From: Euzebya rosea
Lineage (GTDB): Bacteria; Actinomycetota; Nitriliruptoria; Euzebyales; Euzebyaceae
DNA: 64,000 nt
Direction: 5' to 3'
Assembly: GCF_003073135.1 (NCBI RefSeq)
Contig: NZ_PGDQ01000005.1
Span: 186,001-250,000, forward strand
This document shows positions 1-9,256 of this stretch, piece by piece. The notes below the pieces were generated by a model that was not told the DNA's origin, made no database searches, and saw only the letters and a list, made by a program, of their open reading frames with translations. A program made the translations under genes and the position numbers. The stretch's first letter is position 1; every line of letters starts with the position of its first letter.

Positions 1-3000
1 CTCCGTGGAGGCGCTCGACTTCCGCAAGGCCTTTCTCGACGGCGTGGTGGCGCCCGGGGGCGTCACCACGGTCGAGTTCACCATCGACAACCGCACGGGG
101 TCGCAGCTTGCCGATGGCACGTTCACCGACGACCTCGACGCCATGCGGACGGGTACGACCATCGCCGGTGGGCTCCCGACGGATCCCTGCGGCCTCGGGT
201 CGACCCTGTCCTTCGCCGGGGGAGTGCTCGAGCTCGCCGACGCCTCCCTGGCCGCGGGAGCCTCGTGCACCTTCGAGGTTGCCGTCCAGCTGCCCGGCGG
301 CGAGCTCGTCGGGCAGGTGCTGACCAACACCACTTCGGACTTCACCGCGATGGGGACCTCGGACCCGGGAGGTGGCGGCGACGGCCGCCCCGGCGAAGAC
401 GGCCCCGTCGTCATTCCCGCGGCCTCCGACGACATCGTCGTCCGCTACCTGCCCATCGCGTCCAAGGAGTTCGTGGACGACCCGGTCGGCCCGGGCGACC
501 AGGTCACGCTCGAGTTCACGCTGGAGAACCCGGACTCGACCACGGCGATGACCGACGTGTCGTTCACCGACCTGCTCACTGACATCTTCGCGTTCCCGGT
601 GACGGTCGACCTGCCGACGGACCCCTGCGGGCCGAGTTCGGAGATCACGCTCGTGTTCCCGGCGACGGAGACACAGGCGCTGGCCTTCAGCGACGACTCG
701 TTGGAACCCTCGCAGGTCTGCACCTTCCAGGTGGTCATCACTGTCGGTGACTCCATCGCCGGGGGGCTCTACACCAATACCGTGTCGGACCTCACTGCCA
801 CCGTCGCAGGGGCGCTCGTGAACACCCGAGCGTTCTCCGACGACCTGCTCGTCGTCGGCGCGCCATCGGTACGGCTCGCCGTGACCAACAACCCCGTCCC
901 GGCCGGCGGGACAGCGACCGTCGAGTTGGAGATCATCGCCGACGACAGCAGCGGCACCGCCAACGACATCGCATTCGACATCCAGCTGCCCGGTGACGTC
1001 ACGGTCGGCGCCGGCGGCCTGCCCGCCGACATCTGCGGCGGCGCCAACGGCACGTTGACGTTCCTGGCGCCGGACATCGTCCTCGATGGGGTCAGCCTGG
1101 ACCCCGGCGAGTCGTGTGTCATCACGCTCGACCTGACGGTGGACGCTGGTGCCAACCCGAGCCTCTACACCGTCCAGACGACAGTGCCCACCGCAACCGT
1201 CGACGGCGTGGCAGTCGAGGGCGTCCCTGCTGCGGACGACATCGACGTCCCGGGCATTGTCCTGACGAAGGACTTCACCGACGACCCGGCACTGCCGGGT
1301 GGTGAGACGACGCTGGAGTTCACCCTCGAGAACGTCACATCGGGTACCGACTACGACGAGATCCTCTTCACCGACAGCGTCTCTGCCGCGGTCAGCGGCG
1401 CCACCATCACCAGCGCCGACCAAGCCGCCTGTGGCGGCACCGCCCAGACCATCGGCGGGAACTTCCTCTTCTTCTCCGGCGGCGCCGTCCCTGCAGGCGG
1501 AACGTGCAGCTTCTCCGTGTCCATGGCGGTTCCTGCTGGGACCGCTGACGGCGACTACCGCAACACGACCTCGTCGGTCAGTTATCAGAACCCGGCCAAC
1601 GATGCCCTCGTCGGCATGCCGGCCACCGACGTCCTGATCGTCGACAAGACTCTGATCGACGCCACCAAGGCCTTCCTCGACTTCCCCGTCCGGGCCGGCG
1701 ACCTCGTCGACCTCGAGTTCACACTCACCAACACCAGTGACACACTGACCATCGATGAAGTCGGCTTCACCGACGACCTGACTGCAGTCCTTCCCGGCCT
1801 GGAGGCCATCGGGCTGCCGGCCGCCGACGTGTGCGGGGCCGGCTCCCAGGCCACTGGTACCGACGTCATCACCGTGACCGGCGGCACCCTTGCCCCCGGT
1901 GCCGGCTGCACGTTCTCCGTGACCCTCCAGGTGCCGGCCAGCGCCGCTGCCGGTGGCACCTTCCCCAACCAGACCAGCATCGTCACCGGAGAAACCGTTG
2001 GTGACGATCTTGCCGTCGTGGGTGACCCGGCGATGGATGACCTGTTGGTCTCCAGCGAGGTCGCCTTCGACAAGGCCTTCTCCGGGCCGGTTGTCCCGGG
2101 CGGCACCGTGACGCTGCAGTTCTCGATCGCCAACGACAACCCGTCGGCCGTGGCCGCGTTGCGGTTCACCGACGACCTCGAGGCCGTCCTCCCCGGTCTC
2201 GCCCCCACCGGGGCACTGCCGACCGCGCCCTGCGGTCCCGGATCGTCCGTGGCCTTCGCCGGGGGGCTTCTCACCCTCGATGACGGATCGGTCCCAGACG
2301 GGGAGCTCTGCACGTTCGGCGTCACCTTGCTGGTGCCGGCGACCGCGGCACCGGGCACCTACAGCAACGTCACGTCCGACCTCCAGAGCGGCGGCATCCC
2401 GGTCGCCATGCCGGCCGAGGCCGACCTCGCCGTCGAGCCGCCGCCGCTGTTCACCAAGGCCTTCGCGCCCAACCCGATCGGGCAGGGCGACGCCACAACG
2501 GCGACCTACACGATCGACAACACCGTCAGCCTGCTCGACGCCACGGGGCTTGACTTCACCGACACCCTGCCCGCAGGACTGAGTGTGGCCGACCCTGCCA
2601 ATGCCTCGACCACCTGCACTGGGGGGACCTTCACCGCGGTTGCCGGGTCGACGACCATCGCCTACACCGGCGGCACCGTCAACGCGGGTGACATGTGCAC
2701 CATCATGGTCGACATCTCCGGTGACGTCGGCGGCGTGTACGTCGACGAGACCGGCGAGCTGACCTCATCGTCCGGCAACAGCGGCACGGCCACCGACACC
2801 CTCGTCGTGCGCATCCCGCCGACCCTGAACAAGGACTTCCTGGCCGACACAATCACGCTCGGCGGCACCACCACGCTCATCCTGACGCTGGACAACACCG
2901 CCAACGGTGCGGCCGTGGAGATCCTCGACCTGACCGACACGCTCCCAGCGGGCATGACGATTGCCAGCCCGGCCAGCGCCATCTCGACCTGCATCGGCGG

Positions 3001-4615
3001 CACCCTGTCGGCGCCGGACGGCGGCTCGACGATCACCTTCGGCGGCGGGGACGTGCCCGGCACGGGGACCTGCCAGGTCGAGGTGGACGTGACCACCGAC
3101 GCCGTCGGCACGCTGACCAACACCACCGACCCGCTCGTGACCGCCAACGGCGTGGAAGCGGGCGCCTCCGCAGACCTGACCACCCAGTCCGCACCCGTGA
3201 CCCCGCCCGCCACCGTGGCCGACCTGTCCATCGAGGCCTCGGCCCGACCGATCGTGGTCGTGCCCGGAAGCTCGAGCGCAGTCACCTTCACCATCACCAA
3301 CGAGGGCCCCAACACTTCCACGGGGGTCGTGGAGTACACGATCCCCGACGGCGTGACGGTCAACGACGTGATCGGGTGCACCGAACCACCGGTCGAGCAG
3401 GTCTGCGCGCTGCCGACACTCCGTGCGGGCCGGTCCGTCGAGGTCACCCTGCTCACCACCCACGCGGAGGAGGGCACTGACACCTTCTCCGCGACGGTGG
3501 TCGGCAACAACGACCCGATCGGCGACAACGACACCGCCAGCATCGACGTCTTCGTCCGCCAAGCAGAGGGTCTTTCGGCCGACCTGATCCAGGCGGCCAT
3601 CGAGATGTCCCGCGAGCGGTTCGGGTCCGCCGGTGGCTTCGCGCAGGACACCGACGCGGCGCACACGGCCAGTCACGTCGTTCTGGCTCGGGTCGACGTC
3701 TTCGCCGACGCCCTCGCCGGCAGCGTCCTGACCGGCGACGCCCCGCTGCTGTTCACGCAGGGGGCGATCCTGGACAACGATGTCGCACAGGAGATCCGGC
3801 GAGTCCTGCCGGCCGGGGGCACCGTCTACCTCCTCGGTGGCGAGGCGGCACTGTCCGCCACGGTCCACGACGCGGTCGAGGCGTACGGCTTCCAGGTCGT
3901 CCGCTTGGCCGGTCCGTCCCGCGTCGAAACCGCGCTGGCGGTGGCGGACGAGGCGCGCAGCCTGTACGGCGGCACCGACGTCGGCATCGCTCGGGCGTTC
4001 GGCACCGAGGACAACGAGACCGCGGCCTGGGCTGACTCGGTCACCGGTGGTGGCTGGGCTGCCGACACCGGGACACCGATCGTCCTGACCCCGACGGCGA
4101 GCCTGCATCCCGCGGTCGCCGAGTGGGTCGAGGCCAACGCCCCGACGGAACGGGTCGTGTTGGGCGGCACGGCGGCGATCTCCGACGCGGTTGCCACGGC
4201 GGTGAACGCCACGGAGCGCGTGCCAGGTGACGAGCGGGCTGGTACCGCCGTCGCGATCGCCCGTCAGCTGCGCGGTGTCGAACCCGAGGGCAGCCGGGCC
4301 TACCTCCTGATCAACGGCTTCGCCGACGACGGCTGGGGCTACGGAATGATCGCCGCGGGCCTCAGCGCGGACAGCGGCGCTCCGGTTCTGGTCACCCAGA
4401 TCGACACCGCACCGCCGGCCACAGAGACCGAGCTGGATTCCTGCGCCCAGGAGCCCGTCAGCCTCCGGCGGGTCGCCCCGCCCGCGCAGCTCAGCGACGC
4501 GCTGCTCAGCCTGCTGGACAACCTCGACACCGAGGACTGCCCCGGCCAGACCGGTGGCGGCGATGGTGACGGGGGAGGCGGCGGTGCTCAGCCCTCGGAC
4601 CAGGACATTCCCTGA
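1..4615 (+). CDS. Large repeat-rich surface protein with C-terminal CWB2 domain (5' partial)
   Basis: The gene is open at the left edge. The first in-frame GTG is at 5, but it falls inside the first repeat, so the true start lies upstream. Counting from that GTG (1536 residues), about nine units of 125-145 residues follow one another. They begin near residues 9, 153, 293, 421, 555, 689, 817, 942 and 1077, most with a K-[AED]-F motif followed by a beta-rich 'PGG-TTLEFTLEN'-like strand; the last resembles DUF11. From about residue 1190 there are cell-wall-binding-repeat-2 (CWB2) units, with 'FADALAGSVL' and 'VYLLGGEAALS' motifs, and the tail is Gly/Asp-rich. CWB2 domains anchor proteins non-covalently to the wall in Gram-positive bacteria. 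A stalk-like surface protein or adhesin is likely; its ligand cannot be seen. A hairpin follows the stop codon. Confidence 0.85.
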   Translation, partial: SVEALDFRKAFLDGVVAPGGVTTVEFTIDNRTGSQLADGTFTDDLDAMRTGTTIAGGLPTDPCGLGSTLSFAGGVLELADASLAAGASCTFEVAVQLPGGELVGQVLTNTTSDFTAMGTSDPGGGGDGRPGEDGPVVIPAASDDIVVRYLPIASKEFVDDPVGPGDQVTLEFTLENPDSTTAMTDVSFTDLLTDIFAFPVTVDLPTDPCGPSSEITLVFPATETQALAFSDDSLEPSQVCTFQVVITVGDSIAGGLYTNTVSDLTATVAGALVNTRAFSDDLLVVGAPSVRLAVTNNPVPAGGTATVELEIIADDSSGTANDIAFDIQLPGDVTVGAGGLPADICGGANGTLTFLAPDIVLDGVSLDPGESCVITLDLTVDAGANPSLYTVQTTVPTATVDGVAVEGVPAADDIDVPGIVLTKDFTDDPALPGGETTLEFTLENVTSGTDYDEILFTDSVSAAVSGATITSADQAACGGTAQTIGGNFLFFSGGAVPAGGTCSFSVSMAVPAGTADGDYRNTTSSVSYQNPANDALVGMPATDVLIVDKTLIDATKAFLDFPVRAGDLVDLEFTLTNTSDTLTIDEVGFTDDLTAVLPGLEAIGLPAADVCGAGSQATGTDVITVTGGTLAPGAGCTFSVTLQVPASAAAGGTFPNQTSIVTGETVGDDLAVVGDPAMDDLLVSSEVAFDKAFSGPVVPGGTVTLQFSIANDNPSAVAALRFTDDLEAVLPGLAPTGALPTAPCGPGSSVAFAGGLLTLDDGSVPDGELCTFGVTLLVPATAAPGTYSNVTSDLQSGGIPVAMPAEADLAVEPPPLFTKAFAPNPIGQGDATTATYTIDNTVSLLDATGLDFTDTLPAGLSVADPANASTTCTGGTFTAVAGSTTIAYTGGTVNAGDMCTIMVDISGDVGGVYVDETGELTSSSGNSGTATDTLVVRIPPTLNKDFLADTITLGGTTTLILTLDNTANGAAVEILDLTDTLPAGMTIASPASAISTCIGGTLSAPDGGSTITFGGGDVPGTGTCQVEVDVTTDAVGTLTNTTDPLVTANGVEAGASADLTTQSAPVTPPATVADLSIEASARPIVVVPGSSSAVTFTITNEGPNTSTGVVEYTIPDGVTVNDVIGCTEPPVEQVCALPTLRAGRSVEVTLLTTHAEEGTDTFSATVVGNNDPIGDNDTASIDVFVRQAEGLSADLIQAAIEMSRERFGSAGGFAQDTDAAHTASHVVLARVDVFADALAGSVLTGDAPLLFTQGAILDNDVAQEIRRVLPAGGTVYLLGGEAALSATVHDAVEAYGFQVVRLAGPSRVETALAVADEARSLYGGTDVGIARAFGTEDNETAAWADSVTGGGWAADTGTPIVLTPTASLHPAVAEWVEANAPTERVVLGGTAAISDAVATAVNATERVPGDERAGTAVAIARQLRGVEPEGSRAYLLINGFADDGWGYGMIAAGLSADSGAPVLVTQIDTAPPATETELDSCAQEPVSLRRVAPPAQLSDALLSLLDNLDTEDCPGQTGGGDGDGGGGGAQPSDQDIP

Positions 4616-4650
4616 GCGTCCTGCCCTTCGTCCGAGCACGCTGTGACTCG

Positions 4651-4678
4651 CGACCGCCCGCCGTGTGGAGGGCGGTCG
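4651..4678 (+). terminator. Perfect hairpin between surface-protein stop and aminotransferase start
   Basis: Arms of 9 bp (CGACCGCCC at 4651-4659 and GGGCGGTCG at 4670-4678) pair perfectly around a 10-nt loop. It lies 35 nt after the upstream stop codon, so it may be the terminator of the surface-protein gene. It has no U tract. The 3' arm begins inside the Shine-Dalgarno GGAGGG (4667-4672) of the next gene and ends 1 nt before its ATG, so it could also mask translation initiation. Confidence 0.55.
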
Positions 4679-4679
4679 C

Positions 4680-5741
4680 ATGATTCACCTCTCCAGCCCC
4701 ATCATCGGAGCCGAGGAGATCGAAGCCGTCACGCGCGTGCTGGCCTCCGGGATGCTCGCCCAGGGGCCGGAGGTCGCCGCCTTCGAAGAGGAGTTCTCCG
4801 CCCACGTGGACGGCCGCTCCTGCGTGGCGGTCAACGCGGGCACCACCGGCCTGCACCTGGCGATGCTGGCGTTGGGGATCGGACCGGGCGACGAGGTGAT
4901 CGTGCCGTCCTTCACCTTCGCTGCGACGGCCAACGTGGTGCGGCTGTGCGGTGCGGAGCCGGTGTTCGTCGACATCGATCCGGTCTCGTTCTGCATGGAC
5001 CCGGCCGCGGCCTCAGCGGCAGTGACCGCGCGCACGGCAGCCGTTGTGCCGGTGCACCTGTACGGGCACCCCGCCGACATGACGGCGATCGAGGCGCTGG
5101 CGGCACGTCACGGCCTCGCTGTCGTCGAGGATGCGGCGCAGGCCCACTTGGCTGCGTGGCACGACGTCCCGGTGGGTGCCCTGGGTGATGCCGCGATGTT
5201 CAGCTTCTATCCGACCAAGAACATGACCACGGGGGAGGGGGGAATGATCGTCGTCAAGGACGCGGCAGTGGCCAGGAAGCTGCGGTTGCTGCGCAACCAG
5301 GGGATGGAGGCGCGGTATGCCAACGAGATCGTGGGGTTCAACGCCCGGCTCACCGACATCGGCGGCGCCCTGGGCCGCGTCCAGCTCCGCAAGGTCGGAG
5401 GCTGGACAGCGACACGTCAGGCCAACGCGCGTGCCTTGGATGCCCGGCTGAGGGGAGTGACGCCCCCCACTGTGGTCAGCGGGGCCTCGCACGTTTATCA
5501 CCAGTACACCGTGCGGGCAGCGGACCGTGACCGCTTGCTGGCACACCTGCGCAAGGCCGGAGTCGCTGCGGGCGTCTACTACCCGACGCCGGTGCACCGA
5601 CTCCCGTCGTTCGGGCTGCGGTTGGACCTCCCGGAGACCGAACGTGCGGCCGAGGAAGTCCTGAGCCTGCCCGTTCGGCCGGACCTGACCGAGTCCGAGA
5701 TCGAGACGATCATCGCCGCGGTCAACGACTGGGCCGTCTGA
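4680..5741 (+). CDS. DegT/DnrJ/EryC1/StrS-family PLP aminotransferase
   Basis: The 353-residue protein matches the sugar aminotransferase family that transfers an amino group to keto nucleotide sugars. An early 'NAGTTGLHLAMLALG' segment forms the cofactor site, and 'SFYPTKNMTTGEGG' carries the PLP Schiff-base lysine (K180). Length is typical. The ATG at 4680 is preferred over the in-frame GTG at 4665 because GGAGGG (4667-4672) sits 7 nt before it. Next come a UDP-sugar dehydrogenase and an epimerase on the same strand, so it probably helps make an amino or uronic sugar for a surface glycan. The exact substrate cannot be told from sequence. Confidence 0.9.
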   Translation: MIHLSSPIIGAEEIEAVTRVLASGMLAQGPEVAAFEEEFSAHVDGRSCVAVNAGTTGLHLAMLALGIGPGDEVIVPSFTFAATANVVRLCGAEPVFVDIDPVSFCMDPAAASAAVTARTAAVVPVHLYGHPADMTAIEALAARHGLAVVEDAAQAHLAAWHDVPVGALGDAAMFSFYPTKNMTTGEGGMIVVKDAAVARKLRLLRNQGMEARYANEIVGFNARLTDIGGALGRVQLRKVGGWTATRQANARALDARLRGVTPPTVVSGASHVYHQYTVRAADRDRLLAHLRKAGVAAGVYYPTPVHRLPSFGLRLDLPETERAAEEVLSLPVRPDLTESEIETIIAAVNDWAV

Positions 5742-5775
5742 CCAGTCCCGGAGCGGGAACCGGCATCGACGCCGG

Positions 5776-5781
5776 TAGCCT
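5776..5781 (+). promoter_or_regulatory. Leaderless-type -10 element TAGCCT
   Basis: TAGCCT matches the actinobacterial TANNNT -10 consensus and ends 7 nt before the ATG at 5789, with no Shine-Dalgarno between. This geometry puts the transcript start at or next to the start codon. Two small hairpins (5747-5759 and 5759-5776) immediately precede it and may end the upstream transcript. Confidence 0.6.
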
Positions 5782-5788
5782 TGCCGGG

Positions 5789-7075
5789 ATGACCGCACAG
5801 CAGCAGACCGAGGGCCCCCGTCGGGTCGCCGTCTTCGGACAGGGCTACGTCGGGCTGTCCGTCGCCTGTGCCGCCGCGACCGCCGGCTACGACGTGGTCG
5901 GCATCGACACCGACGGCGACCGGATCGCTGCCCTCCAGGACGGCACGCTGGCCGTCGCCGGTGTTCGGTCCGACGAGTTCGACACCGCCATCGCGACCCG
6001 GCGACTGGCGTTCACGACCGACGGGGCCCGCTGCGACGACGCCGACATCGTCCTGATCTGCGTCCCCACCCCGATCCTCGAACGGCTGCCCGACCTGTCG
6101 ATGGTCGCCGCCGCCGGGCGGACGGTCGCTGAGCACATGAAGCCCGGCGCGCTGGTGGTGCTGGAGTCCACCACCTACGCCGGGACCACCGAGGACCTGC
6201 TCGCCCCCATCCTCGAAGCCGGCCACCGCGTGGCGGGGCAGGACTTCCTCCTCGCCTTCGCCCCCGAACGCATCGACCCGGGCAACACCACCTTCGCCTT
6301 CCACCAGATCCCCCGTGTCGTCGGGGGCATCGACAAGGCCTCCACTGACGCCGCCGTCGCCTTCTACGCCGACCTCGTCGACCACGTCCACCCCGTGTCG
6401 TCCACGAAGGCCGCCGAGCAGGCCAAGCTGCTGGAGAACACCTTCCGCATGGTGAACATCGCGATGGTCAACGAGTTCGCGATGCTCTGCGCCGACCAGG
6501 GCATCAGCCCGTGGGAGGTCATCGAGGCCGCCGACACCAAACCCTTCGGGTTCATGCCGTTCTACCCCGGCCCGGGCGTGGGTGGGCACTGCATCCCCAT
6601 CGACCCGATCTACCTCACGTGGCAGTCACGGCGCGACGCCGGACGGCCGATCCGACTGGTCGAGCTGGCGCAGGACATCAACGCCGAGATGCCGGGCTGG
6701 GTCACCGACCGCATCGCCGAGGCCCTCAACGACCACGCCAAGCCCGTCCGCGGCTCGACCGTCCTCGCCATCGGCGTCACCTACAAGCCCGACGTCGGCG
6801 ACCTCCGTGAGTCCGCTGCCCTCCAGGTCCTCCACGGACTGGCCCGCCGCGGTGCCGACATCAGCTACCACGACCCCCACGTCCCCTCGCTCACCGTCGG
6901 CGCGGACCACCTGACGTCGGTCGATCTGACGACCGAGGTCGTCGCCGCCGCCGACCTCGTCGCGATCCTCACCCCGCACCGCGCCGTTGACCTGGACCAC
7001 GTCGTCGCGCACGCCGGGCTGGTCTTCGACGCCCGCAACGCCACCGGGGGCGGCCCGAACGTCGTGGTGCTGTAG
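5789..7075 (+). CDS. Nucleotide-sugar dehydrogenase (UDP-glucose/GDP-mannose dehydrogenase family)
   Basis: The 428-residue enzyme belongs to the family that oxidises UDP-sugars twice, with NAD, to uronic acids. The N-terminal Rossmann motif is 'VFGQGYVGLSVACA'. The catalytic cysteine lies in 'GPGVGGHCIPIDP' (C268), and the central 'AKLLENTFRMVNIAMVNE' helix is typical of the WecC/TviB/WbpA-like branch acting on UDP-HexNAc. That branch is suggested rather than proven. The ATG at 5789 is set by the leaderless -10 at 5776. The epimerase gene starts 3 nt after the stop, so the two are probably co-transcribed. Confidence 0.9.
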   Translation: MTAQQQTEGPRRVAVFGQGYVGLSVACAAATAGYDVVGIDTDGDRIAALQDGTLAVAGVRSDEFDTAIATRRLAFTTDGARCDDADIVLICVPTPILERLPDLSMVAAAGRTVAEHMKPGALVVLESTTYAGTTEDLLAPILEAGHRVAGQDFLLAFAPERIDPGNTTFAFHQIPRVVGGIDKASTDAAVAFYADLVDHVHPVSSTKAAEQAKLLENTFRMVNIAMVNEFAMLCADQGISPWEVIEAADTKPFGFMPFYPGPGVGGHCIPIDPIYLTWQSRRDAGRPIRLVELAQDINAEMPGWVTDRIAEALNDHAKPVRGSTVLAIGVTYKPDVGDLRESAALQVLHGLARRGADISYHDPHVPSLTVGADHLTSVDLTTEVVAAADLVAILTPHRAVDLDHVVAHAGLVFDARNATGGGPNVVVL

Positions 7076-7078
7076 CCC

Positions 7079-8002
7079 GTGCGGGTCCTCGTCACGGGAG
7101 GCGCGGGCTTCATCGGCGCCAACCTCGTCCGCACCCTCCTCGCCCGCGGCCACGAGTGCGCCGTCCTCGACAGCTTCGCGACGGGCAACCCGGCGTGGCT
7201 GGCCGACCTGCCCGTCGCCGTCCACCAGGGCGACGTGCGGCAGGCCGAGCTGGTCGACCGGCTGTCTGCCGGCGCCGACGCGATCGTGCACCTCGGCGCC
7301 GTCACCGGCTTGCCACCCTCCCTCCGCGACCCGGTGACCGCCCACCAGGTCAACGTCGGCGGCACCCTCAACGTCCTGCAGGCCGCACGCGCCCACGGAG
7401 GGCAGGTCCTGTTCGCCGGGTCGGCCGCCGTCTACGGCCCCACCCCGCCGCTGCCCACCGACGAGGACTGCCCGCCCAACCCGATCAGCCCCTACGCGGC
7501 CACGAAGCTGGCCGCCGAGCAGTACGCCCTGGCATGGTCGGCGTCCTACGGCGTCGACGTGCTGCCGCTGCGCTTCTTCAACGTCTACGGCCCCCTCCAG
7601 ACCTCCACGCAGGCCTACGCCGCGGTGGTCCCGGCGTTCGTCGAGGCCGCCCTCGCCGGTCGCCCGCTGCCCGTCCACGGCGACGGGGGCCAGACCCGCG
7701 ACTTCGTGCACGTCGACACCGTCACCGACGTCCTGGCCACCGCCATCGAGGGCCGGCTGACCAGCCGCGTGCCGGTCAACCTGGCGCTCGGCGAGGCCCA
7801 CTCGTTGCTCGACGTCGCCGACACCCTTGCCGATGTCCTCGGCCGGCCGCTGGAGCGGGTGCACCTGCCGCCGCGCGACGGTGACGTCCGGCACTCCCGG
7901 GCGGACCAGGCCCGCCTGCGCGCGCTCGTGGGGGCCGTCCACCCCGTTGGCTTGCGGGACGGCCTGGCCTCCACCGTGGAGTGGGCCAGCGCCCAGCGGT
8001 GA
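7079..8002 (+). CDS. NAD-dependent epimerase/dehydratase (extended SDR)
   Basis: The 307-residue protein is an extended short-chain dehydrogenase of the UDP-sugar 4-epimerase type. 'VTGGAGFIGANLV' binds NAD, 'FAGSAAVYGP' carries the active-site Ser/Thr region, and Y139-xxx-K143 is the catalytic pair ('YAATK'). 'RFFNVYGP' and 'RDFVHVDTV' are further family signatures. It starts with GTG 3 nt after the dehydrogenase stop. The trio of aminotransferase, dehydrogenase and epimerase points to an activated-sugar pathway for cell-surface polysaccharide. The gene ends 25 nt from the convergent aldo/keto reductase. Confidence 0.9.
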   Translation: MRVLVTGGAGFIGANLVRTLLARGHECAVLDSFATGNPAWLADLPVAVHQGDVRQAELVDRLSAGADAIVHLGAVTGLPPSLRDPVTAHQVNVGGTLNVLQAARAHGGQVLFAGSAAVYGPTPPLPTDEDCPPNPISPYAATKLAAEQYALAWSASYGVDVLPLRFFNVYGPLQTSTQAYAAVVPAFVEAALAGRPLPVHGDGGQTRDFVHVDTVTDVLATAIEGRLTSRVPVNLALGEAHSLLDVADTLADVLGRPLERVHLPPRDGDVRHSRADQARLRALVGAVHPVGLRDGLASTVEWASAQR

Positions 8003-8027
8003 CGCTGACCCTGCCTCCTGCCGTGGG

Positions 8028-9059
8028 TCAGCGCTCCTCGGCGTAGCGCGGGACGTGGAAGTCGCTGACGCGGTCCAGCGCGTCGAGGTCCTCGGCGGGC
8101 AGGCCCTTGTCCAACCCGGTCAGGGTGCCCTTCAGCTGCGACGGTCGGTTGGCCCCGACGATGGGGGCGGTCACGAACGACTTGGACTGCTGCCACGCGA
8201 TCGCTGCCGTGGCGGGGGAGATGTCGTTGCGCTCGGCGACGGCCACCAGCGTCTCGATGATGTCCCAGGTGCCGTCGGTGACCTTCTCCTCGGCGTTCTC
8301 CTCGGCCCGCACGCTGTCGGGCAGCTCCTGCCCGCGGCGGTACTTGCCGGTCAGCAGGCCGCCAGCCAAGGGGCTGTAGGGAACGACGCCGATGCCGTAC
8401 CGCTCGCACATCGGCGCCAGCTCCCGCTCGACGTCGCCGCGGTTGGGGGACAGCAGGTTGTACTCGGGCTGCAGGCTGACGTAGCGCTCGAACCCGTTCG
8501 TGTCGGCGGCCCACAACGACTCCACGATCCGCCAGGCCGAGTAGTTGGAGCAGCCGATGTAGCGGACCTTGCCCTGGCGGACCAGGTCGGTGAACGCGCC
8601 GAGGGTCTCCTCGATCGGGACCAGCGGGTCGATCCAGTGGGCCTGGTACAGGTCGATGTGGTCGACCTGCAGCCGCCGAAGGCTGTCCTCGCACGCCTGC
8701 TGGATCCACTGCCGTGACAGCCCCTCGCGCTGGTGCACCGTCGAGCGGCCCTCGGAGAAGTTGACGCCCATGGCGCCGCGGACCTTGGTGGCCACGACGA
8801 TCTGGTCACGGTTGCCGCGCGCCGTGATCCAGCGGCCGATGATCTCCTCCGACACCCCGCCGGCCTGCTCGGGACCGCCCATGCGGCCGGCCCAGGCGCT
8901 GTAGATGTCGGCGGTGTCGATGAACGTCCCTCCCATCTCGACGAAGGCGTCCATCACCTCCACCGATCCGGCCTCGTCGACCGACCAGCCGAACTGCATC
9001 GTCCCCAGCCCGACGTCGGACACGAAAAGGCCCGACCGGCCCAGCTGCACTTGCTCCAT
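8028..9059 (-). CDS. Aldo/keto reductase
   Basis: The 343-residue protein has the AKR catalytic tetrad: Asp in '[11 protein letters not shown]', Tyr in the same segment, Lys in 'IVVATKVRG' and His in 'LYQAHWIDP'. These enzymes reduce carbonyls with NADPH on a TIM barrel. It resembles the YajO/Tas-like subgroup by length and by '[11 protein letters not shown]'. The ATG at 9059 has a purine-rich GGGAGAA just upstream. A -10 TAGCGT lies at 9123-9118 on this strand, followed at once by a perfect hairpin. The gene is divergent from the CWB2 gene at 9257. The physiological substrate is unknown. Confidence 0.88.
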   Translation of the reverse strand: MEQVQLGRSGLFVSDVGLGTMQFGWSVDEAGSVEVMDAFVEMGGTFIDTADIYSAWAGRMGGPEQAGGVSEEIIGRWITARGNRDQIVVATKVRGAMGVNFSEGRSTVHQREGLSRQWIQQACEDSLRRLQVDHIDLYQAHWIDPLVPIEETLGAFTDLVRQGKVRYIGCSNYSAWRIVESLWAADTNGFERYVSLQPEYNLLSPNRGDVERELAPMCERYGIGVVPYSPLAGGLLTGKYRRGQELPDSVRAEENAEEKVTDGTWDIIETLVAVAERNDISPATAAIAWQQSKSFVTAPIVGANRPSQLKGTLTGLDKGLPAEDLDALDRVSDFHVPRYAEER

Positions 9060-9098
9060 CGTTGTTCTCCCTGCGTTGGATCACGGTGGGACCGACAC

Positions 9099-9123
9099 GT
9101 CGGCCTCGTGGAGGCCGACGCTA
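9099..9123 (-). promoter_or_regulatory. -10 element overlapping a perfect 9-bp palindrome
   Basis: On the minus strand TAGCGT (9123-9118) is a TANNNT -10 for the aldo/keto reductase. A perfect inverted repeat follows, with arms GTCGGCCTC (9099-9107) and GAGGCCGAC (9111-9119) around GTG. It overlaps the -10 by two bases and covers the expected transcript start, as an operator or 5'-end stem-loop would. Confidence 0.45.
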
Positions 9124-9215
9124 CCCCGCACCGTCGAGCGGGCAACCGACGTCCGAGGGACCACACCCCCTCGAGTGCACCCCCGAGGACAGGCGGCGTC
9201 GACCGCCCCGTCAAC

Positions 9216-9250
9216 TAGCATTCGCTGCCGAGTCCCGTCCTTCCTGGAGG
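9216..9250 (+). promoter_or_regulatory. -10 TAGCAT and Shine-Dalgarno of the second CWB2 gene
   Basis: TAGCAT (9216-9221) fits TANNNT and would start a transcript near 9228. GGAGG at 9246-9250 then lies 6 nt before the GTG start at 9257. This selects the GTG start and gives a complete signal peptide. Confidence 0.55.
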
Positions 9251-9256
9251 AATCCT

